DNA of 64,000 nucleotides from Volvox africanus (lineage: Eukaryota > Chlorophyta > Chlorophyceae > Chlamydomonadales > Volvocaceae). The position numbers were made by a program, and so were the translations under genes. A model generated the notes under the pieces. It was given only the letters and a program-made list of their open reading frames with translations. It was not told where the DNA came from and searched no databases. Position 1 is the first letter of the stretch; the number at the start of each line of letters is the position of its first letter. The stretch covers positions 1,679,501 through 1,743,500 of the forward strand of contig BSDZ01000079.1 in assembly GCA_030268105.1 (NCBI GenBank), read 5' to 3'. Below, in pieces: positions 11,900-23,989 of this stretch.

Positions 11900-14800
11900 G
11901 AGTTGCCAGTGTCAATTCCGCCGCTTATATTTATATGTTGCCTCCTGACAGGAGGCAGCGACCTGACGGTAAGGTAGCTTGCCCGGTTTCACTATGGACA
12001 CTCCGGCGCCGGTACTAACACTAGCACAGCGGGTGGAAGGCCGTAGGCCGAGGGCTGGGTAGTAGTTGGGGGCTCTCGCGGAGCAGGGCGGGATAGGGTG
12101 GAGCTTCCAGGACTTGCGGAGTGTTCGATCGTTCAGGATACACACTCATCTGCGTACGGTTAGGTTCAGCTCGATTCAGCTCGGCTTGACTCGACGGTTG
12201 TGACCTCGGGGATAGTGTGCACGGCATCCCGCAGGTGTCAATTTTTGGTGTCCAGAGGGCACGGCAGTCCAGAGGTCTCCGTGCCGCAGGGAGGCTTCCC
12301 GGAACGGTCGTGGATCGTGTGTTTGAAGGAGGCTGGGTGATGGTCGGGGTCTCAAATATACGCTGTGGGAGTTTTAGGCGCTTAGAGGGTGGTCGTGGTC
12401 GTGGTGATACAGGTGGGCCGGCCCAGGCCCTCGCCACATTCGTGACTTCCAATACAATTTTGAGTACTTCCTGAGTACGAAGCAATACATGAAGATTATA
12501 AATGTGGATTTGTAGGGTTGCCGTTACTGCTACTGCTGCTGCTGCTGCTGCTGCTACGCCGCTTTTCGCTGCAAATTGTGCTGATCTGCGGGTTCCTGAT
12601 TTGACAAGTCGACGAACTTCGACAGAGAATGGGTGAGCCTGGCTGTGAGTTCAAGCCGCATGGACGGAACGAGGGTCTCGGAGCCTTCTCGGAGGGAGCC
12701 GATGATTGATGGTTCCCTTATCCGCACAGCGGCTCTTCCCGGGTCCTAGGATGGGGGCTCACTGTCCGTTCGTCCGAGGGTCCACCGATGCCAGCTGGCC
12801 AGGTCGCTATTTCAAGTTCTATACGGCGGTGATGCTGGCATTCCATAGACAGAGGATTGCGAACGCTGTTGTGATGGCGGCGGCGGCTGTGACGGAGCTG
12901 CATTCCCGATTTCGGTGCGTCCAATGCTTGCGCTGTGAGCGGCATCTCGGTTTCTCTGGCTGACCCGGCGCGTCGCTGGTGCCTTTCGCCTAGCTTTGAC
13001 GGATTCCTATCTCTGGCAGGCTGACCTGGCAAAAAGGTGATGGGTAGGGGGCAGACAGGCTTAAGGGGACGTTGTTTCACCTGGTCCAGGTTGCGCTCGG
13101 AGTCCGCTTTTGCAAAGAGCATGCTACCACCATTTGTTGGAAGAAATACCTTGCTGATTTTGCGCGGAATAAAACGATGCGGCGTTGGCGTGAAGAGTTA
13201 GACAAAGGCGGCCGAGGTGCGTGCAGGTATCGTCAAAGGCCGGTCTGGTTGTCAGGTGCTCTCCCTGAGGAGAGTAATGAGATAGGATGATGTGTATATG
13301 ATGTGCCTTCACTGGCGTTGTGCCATGTAATATAAATAACTCCAGGGATGAATTGCAACAACCACCAATCCCTAATAATATGCTTCTTGTGTACGGACAC
13401 GGGACTTCAAAACACCTCTCCCAACACAGAAGGGATGGACCCAATCGCGGCTTCAGGTTCTGTTGGGGCTTCCGCAGCGGGTCGGCCCAGTAGCAAATGG
13501 CTGTAGCAAATGAACGGCCGCAGACTGTAACCTTTAAAACCATTCAACCAACAGCTACCTCGTTGCTGTCCAACTAGGGATCTGAATTGAATGTGCGGCC
13601 TCAGCGGTCCAATCACGATAAAGCTCCTGTGCCATAACTTTTCCCTCTCCGTAATCAATGATAAGCATGTGACTCGCAAACCAAAATCTTGGAGGGAACA
13701 ATCTAAGAACTTGAGAGATGATCGGGTTGAAAGCCCTGGCGGCAACGGATTGCTTAAGTCGCTCGATGCCTACTTGATGCGCATTGCTTTTCAGTGCTTC
13801 GGCAGTCAAAAACAGCTAGGCGAGGTACAGGATTAACGGCAGTAACGGCAATAACTGCTCGTATGAAATGTAGATCAGTAACCAACGTAAAAGTTGGTAC
13901 CCAACAACTAACGTCTACCCTAACTTTGCCGAAGCCGTGGAGGGTATTCCGTCGCAGAGCGCAACGACCTGCTGTAAACCATAATCCTCAACAGAGCGAT
14001 ATCGCTGAGGAACATCCAGAGTCATGAGATTTACAAATATGGTGCCTTTGCATGCTGTTTTGAGCTGCAGTAAAATTTTGCCGCCGCTGTTGAGCTTTAG
14101 TATACATCGGTCTGAGCGTGTGCCGAAAGTTATTGGATTGACATATCATCATTTCACCTGCTCTCAATGTTACATGCTGCCAACGGGCATAAAGCCAAGT
14201 TATAGCCGAAATGCTGCGTCTCAGCAACACGCAGCCAATAATGCGCGTTTCCTGAATCGGGGCCCGTGGACCACATTCAGGTAGCCTATCCTGCGAGTAT
14301 CCCATAATGGCGTAAGTACCAGCTGTTAAGCAGAAAAGCAGCCCCTCAATCAATACACGCTTCAAGAAGTTTGGCGCTCCATAGGCGTTCCCCCCTCCCC
14401 ATTCTTCGCATGGAATGAATCCGAGCAGCAATGTCAAGGCTAGGTGCAACCTGGTGCAGCGCCGAGATTTTCGGCCCTGGGCGGCACGCAGCTCGCCAAC
14501 TTGAATACCTCCAAACACCGAATCCAATATAAACCTCCTAGAACAACCGCAAGCCAATGGACCGCCGTATGCAAATATCGTCTTCGCGCAGCGCTCGTCC
14601 AAACGTTTAGGCAGGAGCGAAGGCCACGATTGTCATAGGTAAAACGCCATTCTCTGGCAAATTCCGAGTCTCAAAATTGCTGTTGCAACGGTCGCTGGCG
14701 AACACAACGCTCCAGATAACACTAAACAAACCAAAGTATACACGTACAACGCCGAAACCGTGATCTGCCTTGCGCTGATTGACAAATGTGCCTTTCAACT

Positions 14801-17305
14801 AAATCGGCAGTACTAAGAATGCGACATCCAAACTGCGGAGTTAACCGCGACAGCCATCCACCGTCGAAGCTGCTTCTGTCCAACGAGATGGCCATAATAC
14901 GTATTGTACCTTATGTTGATCACCAACAACCAATGGCTTATTTGCAAGATGTCCCATATTTCTAAGACGCACGGCCTATCGACAAAAGGATCATCGGGGC
15001 CCATTACAGGCGTTCTCAGAAGGCAAGACCTATCATTCCCATCCTCAACCTAGGAATGATCGATTGAGCGACGCAATGGCTGCTTTCTGAAAGTATACGT
15101 CAATTTCTTCCCTCGTGGGTGCCCCGAAGAGAGCTCTTGCCACCGGAACCTCCGAACCATGCCATTGTAATGTACCAGTCGTTTCTCCTTGTTGTCCCAT
15201 CGGTCTCGGCAAGCAACACGCTGAAAGCGCGCGCGAGGCTGGAGCTGAAGGTGTACCAGCCGCGCCAGGCGCATTATAACTCAGTCGGCTGCAAACTTCA
15301 ATGCTGGCAAAATTACTATCTGATACGTTTGTTGGATAAGGCATGCATGGTTCACAGGTAGAAGGTGAAGACAAGGATTCCATCCTTTGGCGGCTACCTC
15401 CAGGGTCTTGAGGATTTGCTTAGTTAAGTTTATCAATAGAGCCACGTGAAGTAAGTGTTAGAATAAAACTGGTTATATTTAACCGAGTGCGGAGAAGGTA
15501 GCTTACCCAGGAACCCACAAGTTGAGACCCAAAAGTTGAGATGATTGTGCAGTAGTGTCAGGCTGCAGTGCTACACACGGTAGTGACAAAGGTATCGTGC
15601 GGTAGCTTTCACAACAATACAATAGTTTAATCTGTAAGTTTGACGTAACCAGCAAGTCCCGCCAAAATCTCTCGATCGTAATGCCGACGATTATGATGAG
15701 TTGCCATTCGGCGCCGTCTGCATTTTCAGCTAACCAATAAATGTTGCTGAATAATATAATTATATAGTTATCAAATTGGCTGCTACGGCGTGGTATATTG
15801 CTATATACTTTACCCTATGCCCAAACTTGGTTGTTTTCCCTCTATTACGGCGACATAGAATAATAGCAAAAAATCATGTAAACAGGATTTACGAAAAATT
15901 GAAGTAGCAACCGCACATCCCGACTCGCTGAGTGCGAACCCACATTAAGTGCTAATACAGTGCTACAGTGTTCTTTAGCATTATCGATATTGCAGCTACA
16001 GACTTAGTGCGATTTCCTTATTCTTTCATCCGTGAATGGTAAAGTTGAAAGTAACTGACTTCAATTACGACACCAGCACTCACCAACCGGCAACGTCTCC
16101 GAGCCCGCGTCGAGGACAATCATTTCGAAAACTAATTCATGATCACTATGCTACCCCTATATTTTCACGATTATACGAAATGTATTTATTTTCAAAGCTT
16201 CATTGTAAGCCAGAATAGCTATGTTAGCCAGTAGTTCTCACTTGTTTACACGTTGCGTGCTGGAAACTACAACAGTCCTGATAGGCGAAAAAATTAAAAT
16301 TGATCAGTCCTCAATAGTTACACATGTTTGCACTGCGTCATCAATCCCATGCTAAAGACGCAGCGATCGTTCCCACATTGGGACGTTTTCTTCGTTTTTT
16401 TTTCACGGCTGTGCCGAGATGTCACACCAGAATAAGTCCCTTATTTATTTGCACTCAGGTCCTGGATATCATAGTTGTTACTGGGCAGCGACGGTGGCCT
16501 GCAGGCTGCTGCCGTGGCTTGCTTTTTGCTCGATCCTTGCGATCAATGTGTTGTCTTAGGATTATCTTTGAATATTATGATATAGCGCTGGGAAGTTTGC
16601 CTACAACCGTAGCAGCAAACCGATGAAGAGGGCTGTTCATTCGACCGGGGGCACTGGCAAGATGGCTTTCCTTGGCAAAGGAAAGAATCGAAAATAAGAG
16701 GTAATCTCGCAATCAAACTGGGTTCGTCAACCCCGGATCTTTTGAAACGTTTCAAGAAGCGACGGTTGGACCGTAAGTTGACGAGTACAGAAATCCACCC
16801 AAATCAATTTCGCGAAAACCATCACGTTGCAACCGACAACCGCCGAAGCGAGCCCGCAGTTTCAGGTCAAGACTCAAGAGCTCAAGACCCCGCTCACGAC
16901 ACAGTATGCCCTTGAGTATGCTCTTGGGTTTTGGACTGGAAGCTATGTTATCATCGCCAAATCGCAGGAAACGACAACAGAGCGCTCGGGGACCCGGTAC
17001 AGGTGGCCTCGCGAGCATGGTCGAAACGAAGCATGGTCAAAACTTCCCAAGTCGAAAAATATAATTCGTGCAACGCTATCTGCATTCGCAATCGCGCATA
17101 CTCACCAACACCCACGCACCCTCCAACACCACAGTAAGTGCGCAACCTCCAACTCTCGATTAAAGCTGTTCAAACCCATCTCAAAAGAATTTCATCCAAC
17201 TTTTTCAAAATTATTCCATCCCATAACTGAAAGGAAAGGTCTGGGATATGCGAACACACCGGGAGGAATCTGGCACTACTTTGCGTGGCCCTCAGGAAAG
17301 TTGAA

Positions 17306-17365
<60 letters not shown>

Positions 17366-17478
17366 TGTAAGACTTTATGTGAAAGATTTCGTCGCTCTGG
17401 CAGCAAGGGGACAGCATGAGCACGAGAAACAGGAGTTGCACGACCCTATACCATGACACATGTTCATTTTATCTCTAC
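11900..17478. other. Long stretch without a recognisable gene
   Basis: No ORF here shows a familiar domain or convincing splice context. Base composition becomes AT-richer from about 13.3 kb on. A CTG trinucleotide run lies at about 12530-12553 and a long CT run at about 17311-17361. The region may contain decayed mobile elements or 3' UTR of the PDH gene, but I cannot show either. Confidence 0.45.
17311..17361. repeat. (CT)n microsatellite
   Basis: About 25 uninterrupted CT dinucleotides read on the + strand. Confidence 0.95.
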
Positions 17479-18315
17479 CTATGTGGCAGGGTGGCGCCCA
17501 TGACGACCCGCGTCCGCAAGTAAGTCACGGCCGGTGCCCCGCCGCCTTCGAGGACCTCTTTTAACTCTGTTGGAGACATCCGAATCCTTAAAGGCGTTTG
17601 CGGCTTCGCCGATGAGCAGGTCCGCAGAAGAGGACATCGCTGGACCTACAGGATCCCTTTGCGGTTGTACTTCCTGATAGCCGGACGCCCGATGAAGAGG
17701 CAATGAATTCCGGGGTTCCATAACTCCCAGCGTGTCTTGGATCTCGGATTCTACATTAATAGTAAGAATTGCAGCGGCGGCGGGACACGCGGCCTGGTGC
17801 ATCGGATGGGGCTTTAGCCAGCTGGCAGCATGCCCATCTATAAGTGAAATTACATTGACCTTATCATTTGAAACCGTTCCCGCAGGTAGGAGAGTGCGCT
17901 CTGCAAAGGCTCTTGCCCTTGCGTAGGCAATCGTGGGCGCAAGCTTTCGCGTCACATTATCGCGGAAAGCCCGCAAACCCTTGACGTTGCTGGGACACCC
18001 TGGAAAATTCAGAGCAATAATCCTGTAGGTTGCAGCGTCTGCCAAGTTGGCCTCCACGGCCTCCACATCAAAGTGACTGTAGTCCCAGGCGTCGGCGATT
18101 GAAGGATCTGGCCTAACTTCACCAGGACTTTCCCCATCGATTGGATCAACGTCATCATTTACGTCTATGTGGTGCCCAGAATAAAAGGCAGCAGTGGCGG
18201 CGACAAGGGTTTTATCCCCGCGGATTACTTGGCCCAGCCTCGAAGACGTATGAGCACTTCGTGCGCCTTGGCTTATCTGGAATAAGCCCAATAGAGGACG
18301 AACGCTCGCAGCCAT
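17479..18315 (-). CDS. Hypothetical protein, single-exon ORF
   Basis: An uninterrupted ORF of 278 residues starts at ATG 18315-18313 (MAASVRPLLGLFQISQGARS). The frame stays open further upstream only to a GTG, so the ATG is preferred. It is richer in G+C than its AT-rich surroundings, with an acidic patch (NDDVDPIDGESPGEVRPD) and a central part containing LADAATYRIIALNFPGCPS. I recognise no domain. The end is Arg-rich (KRGPRRRRGTGR). It could be an intronless gene, an exon of a larger one, or part of a mobile element. No TGTAA was seen just downstream. Confidence 0.4.
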   Translation of the reverse strand: MAASVRPLLGLFQISQGARSAHTSSRLGQVIRGDKTLVAATAAFYSGHHIDVNDDVDPIDGESPGEVRPDPSIADAWDYSHFDVEAVEANLADAATYRIIALNFPGCPSNVKGLRAFRDNVTRKLAPTIAYARARAFAERTLLPAGTVSNDKVNVISLIDGHAASWLKPHPMHQAACPAAAAILTINVESEIQDTLGVMEPRNSLPLHRASGYQEVQPQRDPVGPAMSSSADLLIGEAANAFKDSDVSNRVKRGPRRRRGTGRDLLADAGRHGRHPAT

Positions 18316-19037
18316 ACAGGCCTGGAGCACTTGAGCCGAATTCTGCGTTCTGAGTCACTTGACGCAGCCCTAATGATCACCCCGTCAAGGGTCAACAGCC
18401 ATGGGAAGTACTACGAGTACTTAATTGGGATGTTGGATGGTTTATGGTATCTTACGTCAAGGGTCTGCTTATAATCTGATGCATGCCAATTGATCGGGGA
18501 TATGGACACACGCACGACACAGCTCTTCTCTTCCCCATGATTTCGCGGAAAAAGGCCAATCGATCTAGTGGATTTCGGGTTTAATGAGGCTCCCCCTCGA
18601 CTTCCCATCTCAAAGTCAACTAATGAAAATATAAACAATAAACCATACTCTGGGTTTGAGGCGTAACGATGCAAACGCAAGATAAAGCAACTAACTTTAG
18701 ATGTTACCTGCACATATCAGCTCAGTATGTAAGCAGCAGCTGTGGAATAGTCAAAAGATAGAAGTACGTCAAAGACATGAGTACGGCACCGGACAGGTTG
18801 AGGACATTGTGCGGTGTGAATCGTTGCGGGGAAACGCGTGTTGCTGTGCGTTAAAACCGGCACAGCATTCAATCATCCAGTCCACGTTGCAACGTCAACT
18901 ATTGCTCTATCACGATGCCCCTTCACCCCCAGAATCTCCGTTTCCTACAACATCAGCATCTTTCCTTTGCCCTACTTCCCTGTTGCACCCACACCATAAT
19001 CGGCACCAGTACCATTTCCCACGACGACGCGCATCCC

Positions 19038-22000
19038 TCAGAAGCGAATGATTGTTCGCGTTGCCCTATCCTCACATTCCAGGAGGGGTTCCATCCGCAA
19101 ATGCTCTTTCCTGCATTGCTGGCTGCAAAACGTCGCGTCGGAGCAGCCCCCACGGCCGCCGCAATGCACCCGCGTCAAGAACCTCTCACTTTTGCCCGTC
19201 AAGTTCTCACAGAACGGGTTGCAGCACATGCGCAATGGCAGCAATTTCCGCAGGCGTGACGGTGGCTCCATCAATACAGCCGTGGCCTGGAAACGGTGCA
19301 TTTTGCCGTTTACCGATCCGCCAAACACATCCCCAATGCATGCGTCCGGCCTGCCCTGCGTCAGTGCACTGAGGAACGCCGCGTCAGGAAGGAATCCAGT
19401 CGGCCCCAACAAGGGCTCCAGAACATCCGAGTGTATCCGCGCGCGCAGCTCATTTTTGCTGTCGCCTCCTTGCAGCGCCTCCTTCGATTCCGCCTGGAAG
19501 AGCTCCTTTGGGAAAGCCCAGCAGGCCATGCTCAGCGCCTTCGCGACAGACTTGGCCAGCCGCGACGTCCCCTCAGCAGGCAACGTGCAGCGCAGGGCCT
19601 GCACGCATATAGTCAAGACCGATAGCAGGTTCGCGTCGCCGCCCAGCAGCAGCTCCTTCCATTCCGCTGCTTCTTCTGCTGCTGTTGCCGCCGCCGCCGC
19701 CGCCGCCATGGGTGTTGCTGTCGTGGCAGTAGCGACGTCCTGTACTGTGCTCGTGCTGCTATTTTCTCCAGTCAATTCGGCCATCTCCGCCTTCCTCATA
19801 TATGTGGCCAGGAGCAGCATACACCAGTCTAGAAAATCGCATGCATACTTGGGGAAGAGCTTCGGTATCAGCACATAACCTGGTGGCAGTAAGCCGAGGG
19901 CGAGGCTTTTTACTAGCCGCCTGAAGAGCCGGAAAGCGCGGCTCAGGATATGCTCGGCTGTAAAAGAGTAAAACAGACCCAAATTCCGAATCCAGGCATG
20001 GACTTTATCGGCATGACCTGTGCTGCCGTCGCCGCCGCCGCCGAAGCTGCTGCTATCCCTGCCGCTGCTGCTCACAGCACCGATGCCACTTCCCTCATCT
20101 TGGCCCTCAGTCCCAGGGGCGGCTGCTGCGCCGGGGGTCAGGTCATGGCCGACACGGGCCTGAATCGCGTCGATGGTAGCGCATAGAGTGCCCACATTCA
20201 GCACCTGGCTCAGCCACTCCAAGGGGGCAAGAAGGTCATCCAAACAATCCTCCTTGACAGTTTCCGCCCCTAGGCCTCGCGAGCTCCGATGTTGTCTCCA
20301 GCCAACCTCCACACGGCGCATGGCCTTGGCCGCTGTTACCAGCAGCGCCGTCAGATGATCCGGCGACGCCATCACTAATAACCAGACCCAGTGCACTGAC
20401 CCAGTGAGGGGGTCGAAGCAGCCTTTCTCGCGCATAAGGCGCTCCAGAAGACCAATAAGGCCGGCGTCAATGGCAGTTTTGGCCAGGAGATCAGGGGCAG
20501 GCCAGGTTGGCTCCATAGCTGTCGGCATAAGAGGGACAAGTTTGAGAGGAACGTTGTTTTTTTTTCAGGGCAGCTTCGACAGTGATGGGGTTGAGAACAA
20601 CCTGTCTGACCAAGTGGTGAAGCTCGTTGTGGCTAAGAGGTCGAAAATTCGGACTCCCAGCTAGGTAAAGATCAGCTACGCTGTTTGACACTTGAAGATG
20701 CGACCCATCTCCCCGGTGGGATCTCGTTCCGACGGCGAGATGCAGACTGGTTTCCCTGAAGCGAGCCCCGTGAGGCCAACGGACCACGGAAGGCGGGTCG
20801 GCGAATGCGGGCGAGGGTTATACGTATTTGAAAGTACATGAAGACATGACGATTCAATCGCTCAGAATAGGAGCGGAGCGATGCCGTCCTTCTTGTCCTT
20901 CGCGACGAGCCAACCTGGCCCACAACCCGGCCCACAGCCCGGCCCGGCTCGACGCTGCAACCCAGCTGGTGCACATGTCGGGCGAGCAGTCTCAATCTAA
21001 ATATCCATCCCCAAACGCGAGACACAACTGGTTAGCCCCCACCCATTGGGATTAGCGGCCCCCACGCACACACATTGAATGCACTTGCCTGGCCCCTTGA
21101 GCAGAGGCATGAAGACCGGGCATTTCATTAGGATGTCGTACCACATTGGATTAACATGAAGCTTGGCGCCACTGCCCCCGCGGCAGCTGTCTCTTTGGGG
21201 ATGTAGTAGCTGGTCCAGATGCTGGAGGCGCTGTCGCCACAGTTGGTCTGGACGCAATGACGGCTGCTGCAGATCCTGAAGTGTTGTCTCTACGGCAACG
21301 ACGAACGCGTTCCACAGCTTCGCAAGCCGCCCCGAGTCCGACCCCCGCACTCTCATGTCACCAAACCTCAGATCCAGATAGGCCAGGAAGTTGAGGCAGT
21401 GGCAAGCGCAGACCAGCGACGAACGGACGGTTGCAATTGCGATCGAAGGCTGCAGCTCTAGCCCCGACCCAAATCGGCGGATGCTGCTCACAAACGCGCT
21501 CACCGTGCGTATGCAAATCTCGAACACGCACCGAGCCTTCAGAGGCGATATATCGTCAGCCAGCGCTGCCAGGCGCACCTGAGTCAGCGCCCACAGCTTC
21601 CGGTCCGATACCGCGAGCTCCGGTGGCACCTTCTGGCCCACCACGAACCGCAATTCCCAAAAGCCGCTTTTGTCATCATCGCCGTCATCGTCGTTGTCAT
21701 CGCCAGCGCGCATTAAAATGTTCAGGCTGCTGTTGAGGACAGCGCTCCAACAGTCTTGCGTGACGCATAAGAGGGTCAGGCTCAGAGTTCCGGGATGGTA
21801 TGCGCGATAAACACCACCACCGGCGGCCATTAATGGCAAAGAATTCGCGTCCTCCGGCAAGCCGTACATCCCCATGCCATCCAATGTATCCAGGACTTGT
21901 ACACAGTGTAAAGTCGTCAAGTACTTGAGGTGCGGCGAGACCATGTACAGCTCCGCCCATGCGTCCGGGAAGATATCCCTGAGAATTGCGGAGAACCGGT

Positions 22001-22724
22001 ACAGCGCTAGTGAAACCTGATCGGCGACGTCCTCCCACTTGCTGCAATGCAGATAGCACAGGCTCCACGCGTCGAACAGCTTTGATGCATGGAGCTCATC
22101 GTGCCATGGTTTAACGTAGAGGCCAGAGGCCCCCATCGGCTGCGAGGCCATGCACGGACCGGCGGAACAGATAAACACGTGAATGGAACACACTAAACCG
22201 ATGACCTCATTCATGACCTCGAGTGCTGCTTGCACTAGCCGGCGGTTGAGGCGGTCACGCATCGCCTCCGCGAGCTCCGACAGCAATAAGGCGTAACAAC
22301 GCAGAACCTGAGTATCCAAGATGAGGTCCATACACAGGTATTGCTTTGACGTCCCAGGCGCATAACCAGGCAACTTGAAGAACGGCAACACCTGGGTAAA
22401 CATGACAGCGCGTAGCTTGCGGTAACAGTTGCGGGCCTCCTCACTCACACCCTGGGCCGCAGGCCCGGATTTGCGCACGGCGAGTCCCCAAAGCACGATT
22501 ACTCCCGCAACCGTCTCGAAGTTTGCAGAACACAAGAACGTATTGCCGTTTACAGCCCCGAGGCGGGCAACCGTGTTCACCATATCCTGGACTTCCGCAG
22601 GTGTGAACGAATGATTGCCTACAGCGATGCGCTGAAGATGTTCCCACAGCGGAGGCTGTTGAGTCTCAGGAGCCTTTGCACGCGCATTCGCGGCACTCCG
22701 TCGAAATGTCCCGCGGGAAGGCAT
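19038..22724 (-). CDS. MYND-finger protein (two exons, about 1,038 residues)
   Basis: Exon 1 runs 22724-21089 from ATG (MPSRGTFRRSAANARAK) and exon 2 runs 20518-19038. The first donor is GC rather than GT (CCAG then GCAAGT), a textbook GC-AG border, and the codon split G/CT joins in frame as Ala. Most of the protein is a long helical region rich in Leu, Ala and Cys without a domain I can name. The C-terminus carries a zinc-binding MYND finger (CNPFCENL, CGGRGGC, FCSQQCRKEHL, then a final Cys). MYND fingers mediate protein-protein contacts; large proteins with a C-terminal MYND are a numerous, mostly uncharacterised family in volvocine algae. A poly-Ala tract coded by GCN repeats lies near 19680-19710. 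The specific role is unknown. Confidence 0.85.
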
Positions 22725-23772
22725 CGGTTTCGTATTTCTGATCAGATTTTGCCGTTATCTTTAATGAAATAATGCGTCTTCAGGTGCGCGTATAATTCGT
22801 GGCTACTTACTGCATTTTAGGTAAAGGGCCAGCCTGCCAGGCCCTGGTACAGACAGGATGACCTAGCGCAGTGTTTTTGCAAAAGTGCAAAGAGATCCAA
22901 CCGATTTTGCCTTGTGAGCGGTGTGGTATTGTCATAAATGCTTAACAGTATGCTGGTACTGATCGTGTGAATTGCTGCGCTATGCATGGAATGCAACCAT
23001 GTGCTACCCAATCGGAGAATTGACACCGTATACACAGTTGTGCTCTTCCTGTACTTCAATACGCAACAAACATTCATAGAGTGGCGTCACACACCAACTG
23101 TGCCAAGTCGGGGATAGCACGGGACAGCACGGGATAGCATGCCACGCCCACATAGCGGCAGCACAGTAGCCGCCAGCATGCGCTTCGTGGCTTTTCATTC
23201 GTCAATGTCTGCAATCTGTGTCCCATAGCACGCACACTCCGCATCACTCCGCCAGCCGATGGCACTGCCGCAATATGCAGGAGTTTTCGGGCTTGTGCAC
23301 AACCATGGCCAACTGTTGGCACGCCTTCCGCAGGTGTTCGCTGTACGCCCTCCCTACCTTGTCTGGTTCATCCCAGGAAGGCATGGCAACTCATGGCATT
23401 CCATGGTGTTTACCATTCATTCAGACCGTGTCAGACCCATGCCAGCTGCGCGATCTATATAATGCAGGCCAAAGGCCACCAGCTGCTTCATGCTGCTTAT
23501 GGAGACATAGGACAAGATAGGACACATAGGACAAGATAGTGCAGTGGACTAGTAACGCACTTGAACTTACACTTTTTGTCATGGGAACGTTGGGGCACAA
23601 CTGACCCGCGGTGACGCAGGCAACATGCCATAGTTGCATTATAAGTGGAGCAGAAAAGACACGCGACTCCCAAATATCCACTGGACATCAATCCTGCACC
23701 TTGTAAATAGGAAATTGATCCAGGGGGCTAGTGGAACGGCAGGGCCATGCCGTCCACTTCCCTAGCCCCAGT
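22725..23772. other. Intergenic between MYND gene and SRP receptor gene
   Basis: Tail-to-head spacing between two (-) genes. It holds the MYND promoter/5' UTR and short tandem words such as ATAGGACA near 23507-23540, but no gene that I can support. Confidence 0.5.
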
Positions 23773-23777
23773 TTACA
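23773..23777 (-). terminator. Poly(A) signal TGTAA of the SRP receptor gene
   Basis: TTACA on the + strand, TGTAA on the coding strand, about 213 bases after the stop codon that ends at 23990. The position fits a volvocine 3' UTR. Confidence 0.45.
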
Positions 23778-23989
23778 ACCACCATTCGCTAATCGCAACG
23801 ACATGTTTGCACCAATCAAATGAGCTAAATCCAGCCGTTCACCTACAGATAACGGACCAACATCTTATCCTCCCTAGGCGGACACAGAGGAGCCCTCTCC
23901 AACATCGCCTCCAACCACAAATCCTCTCCTTTCCTTCTCTCGATGTCCGAACTCTGCCGGGTTCGTCTATGGCTGAAAACTGGAACCTC

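Noticed and set aside
19048..19878. Long (+) ORF of 276 codons antisense to the MYND gene
   Set aside because: It is the mirror of exon 2 of a gene with clear MYND zinc ligands and splice phasing; composition-driven shadow.
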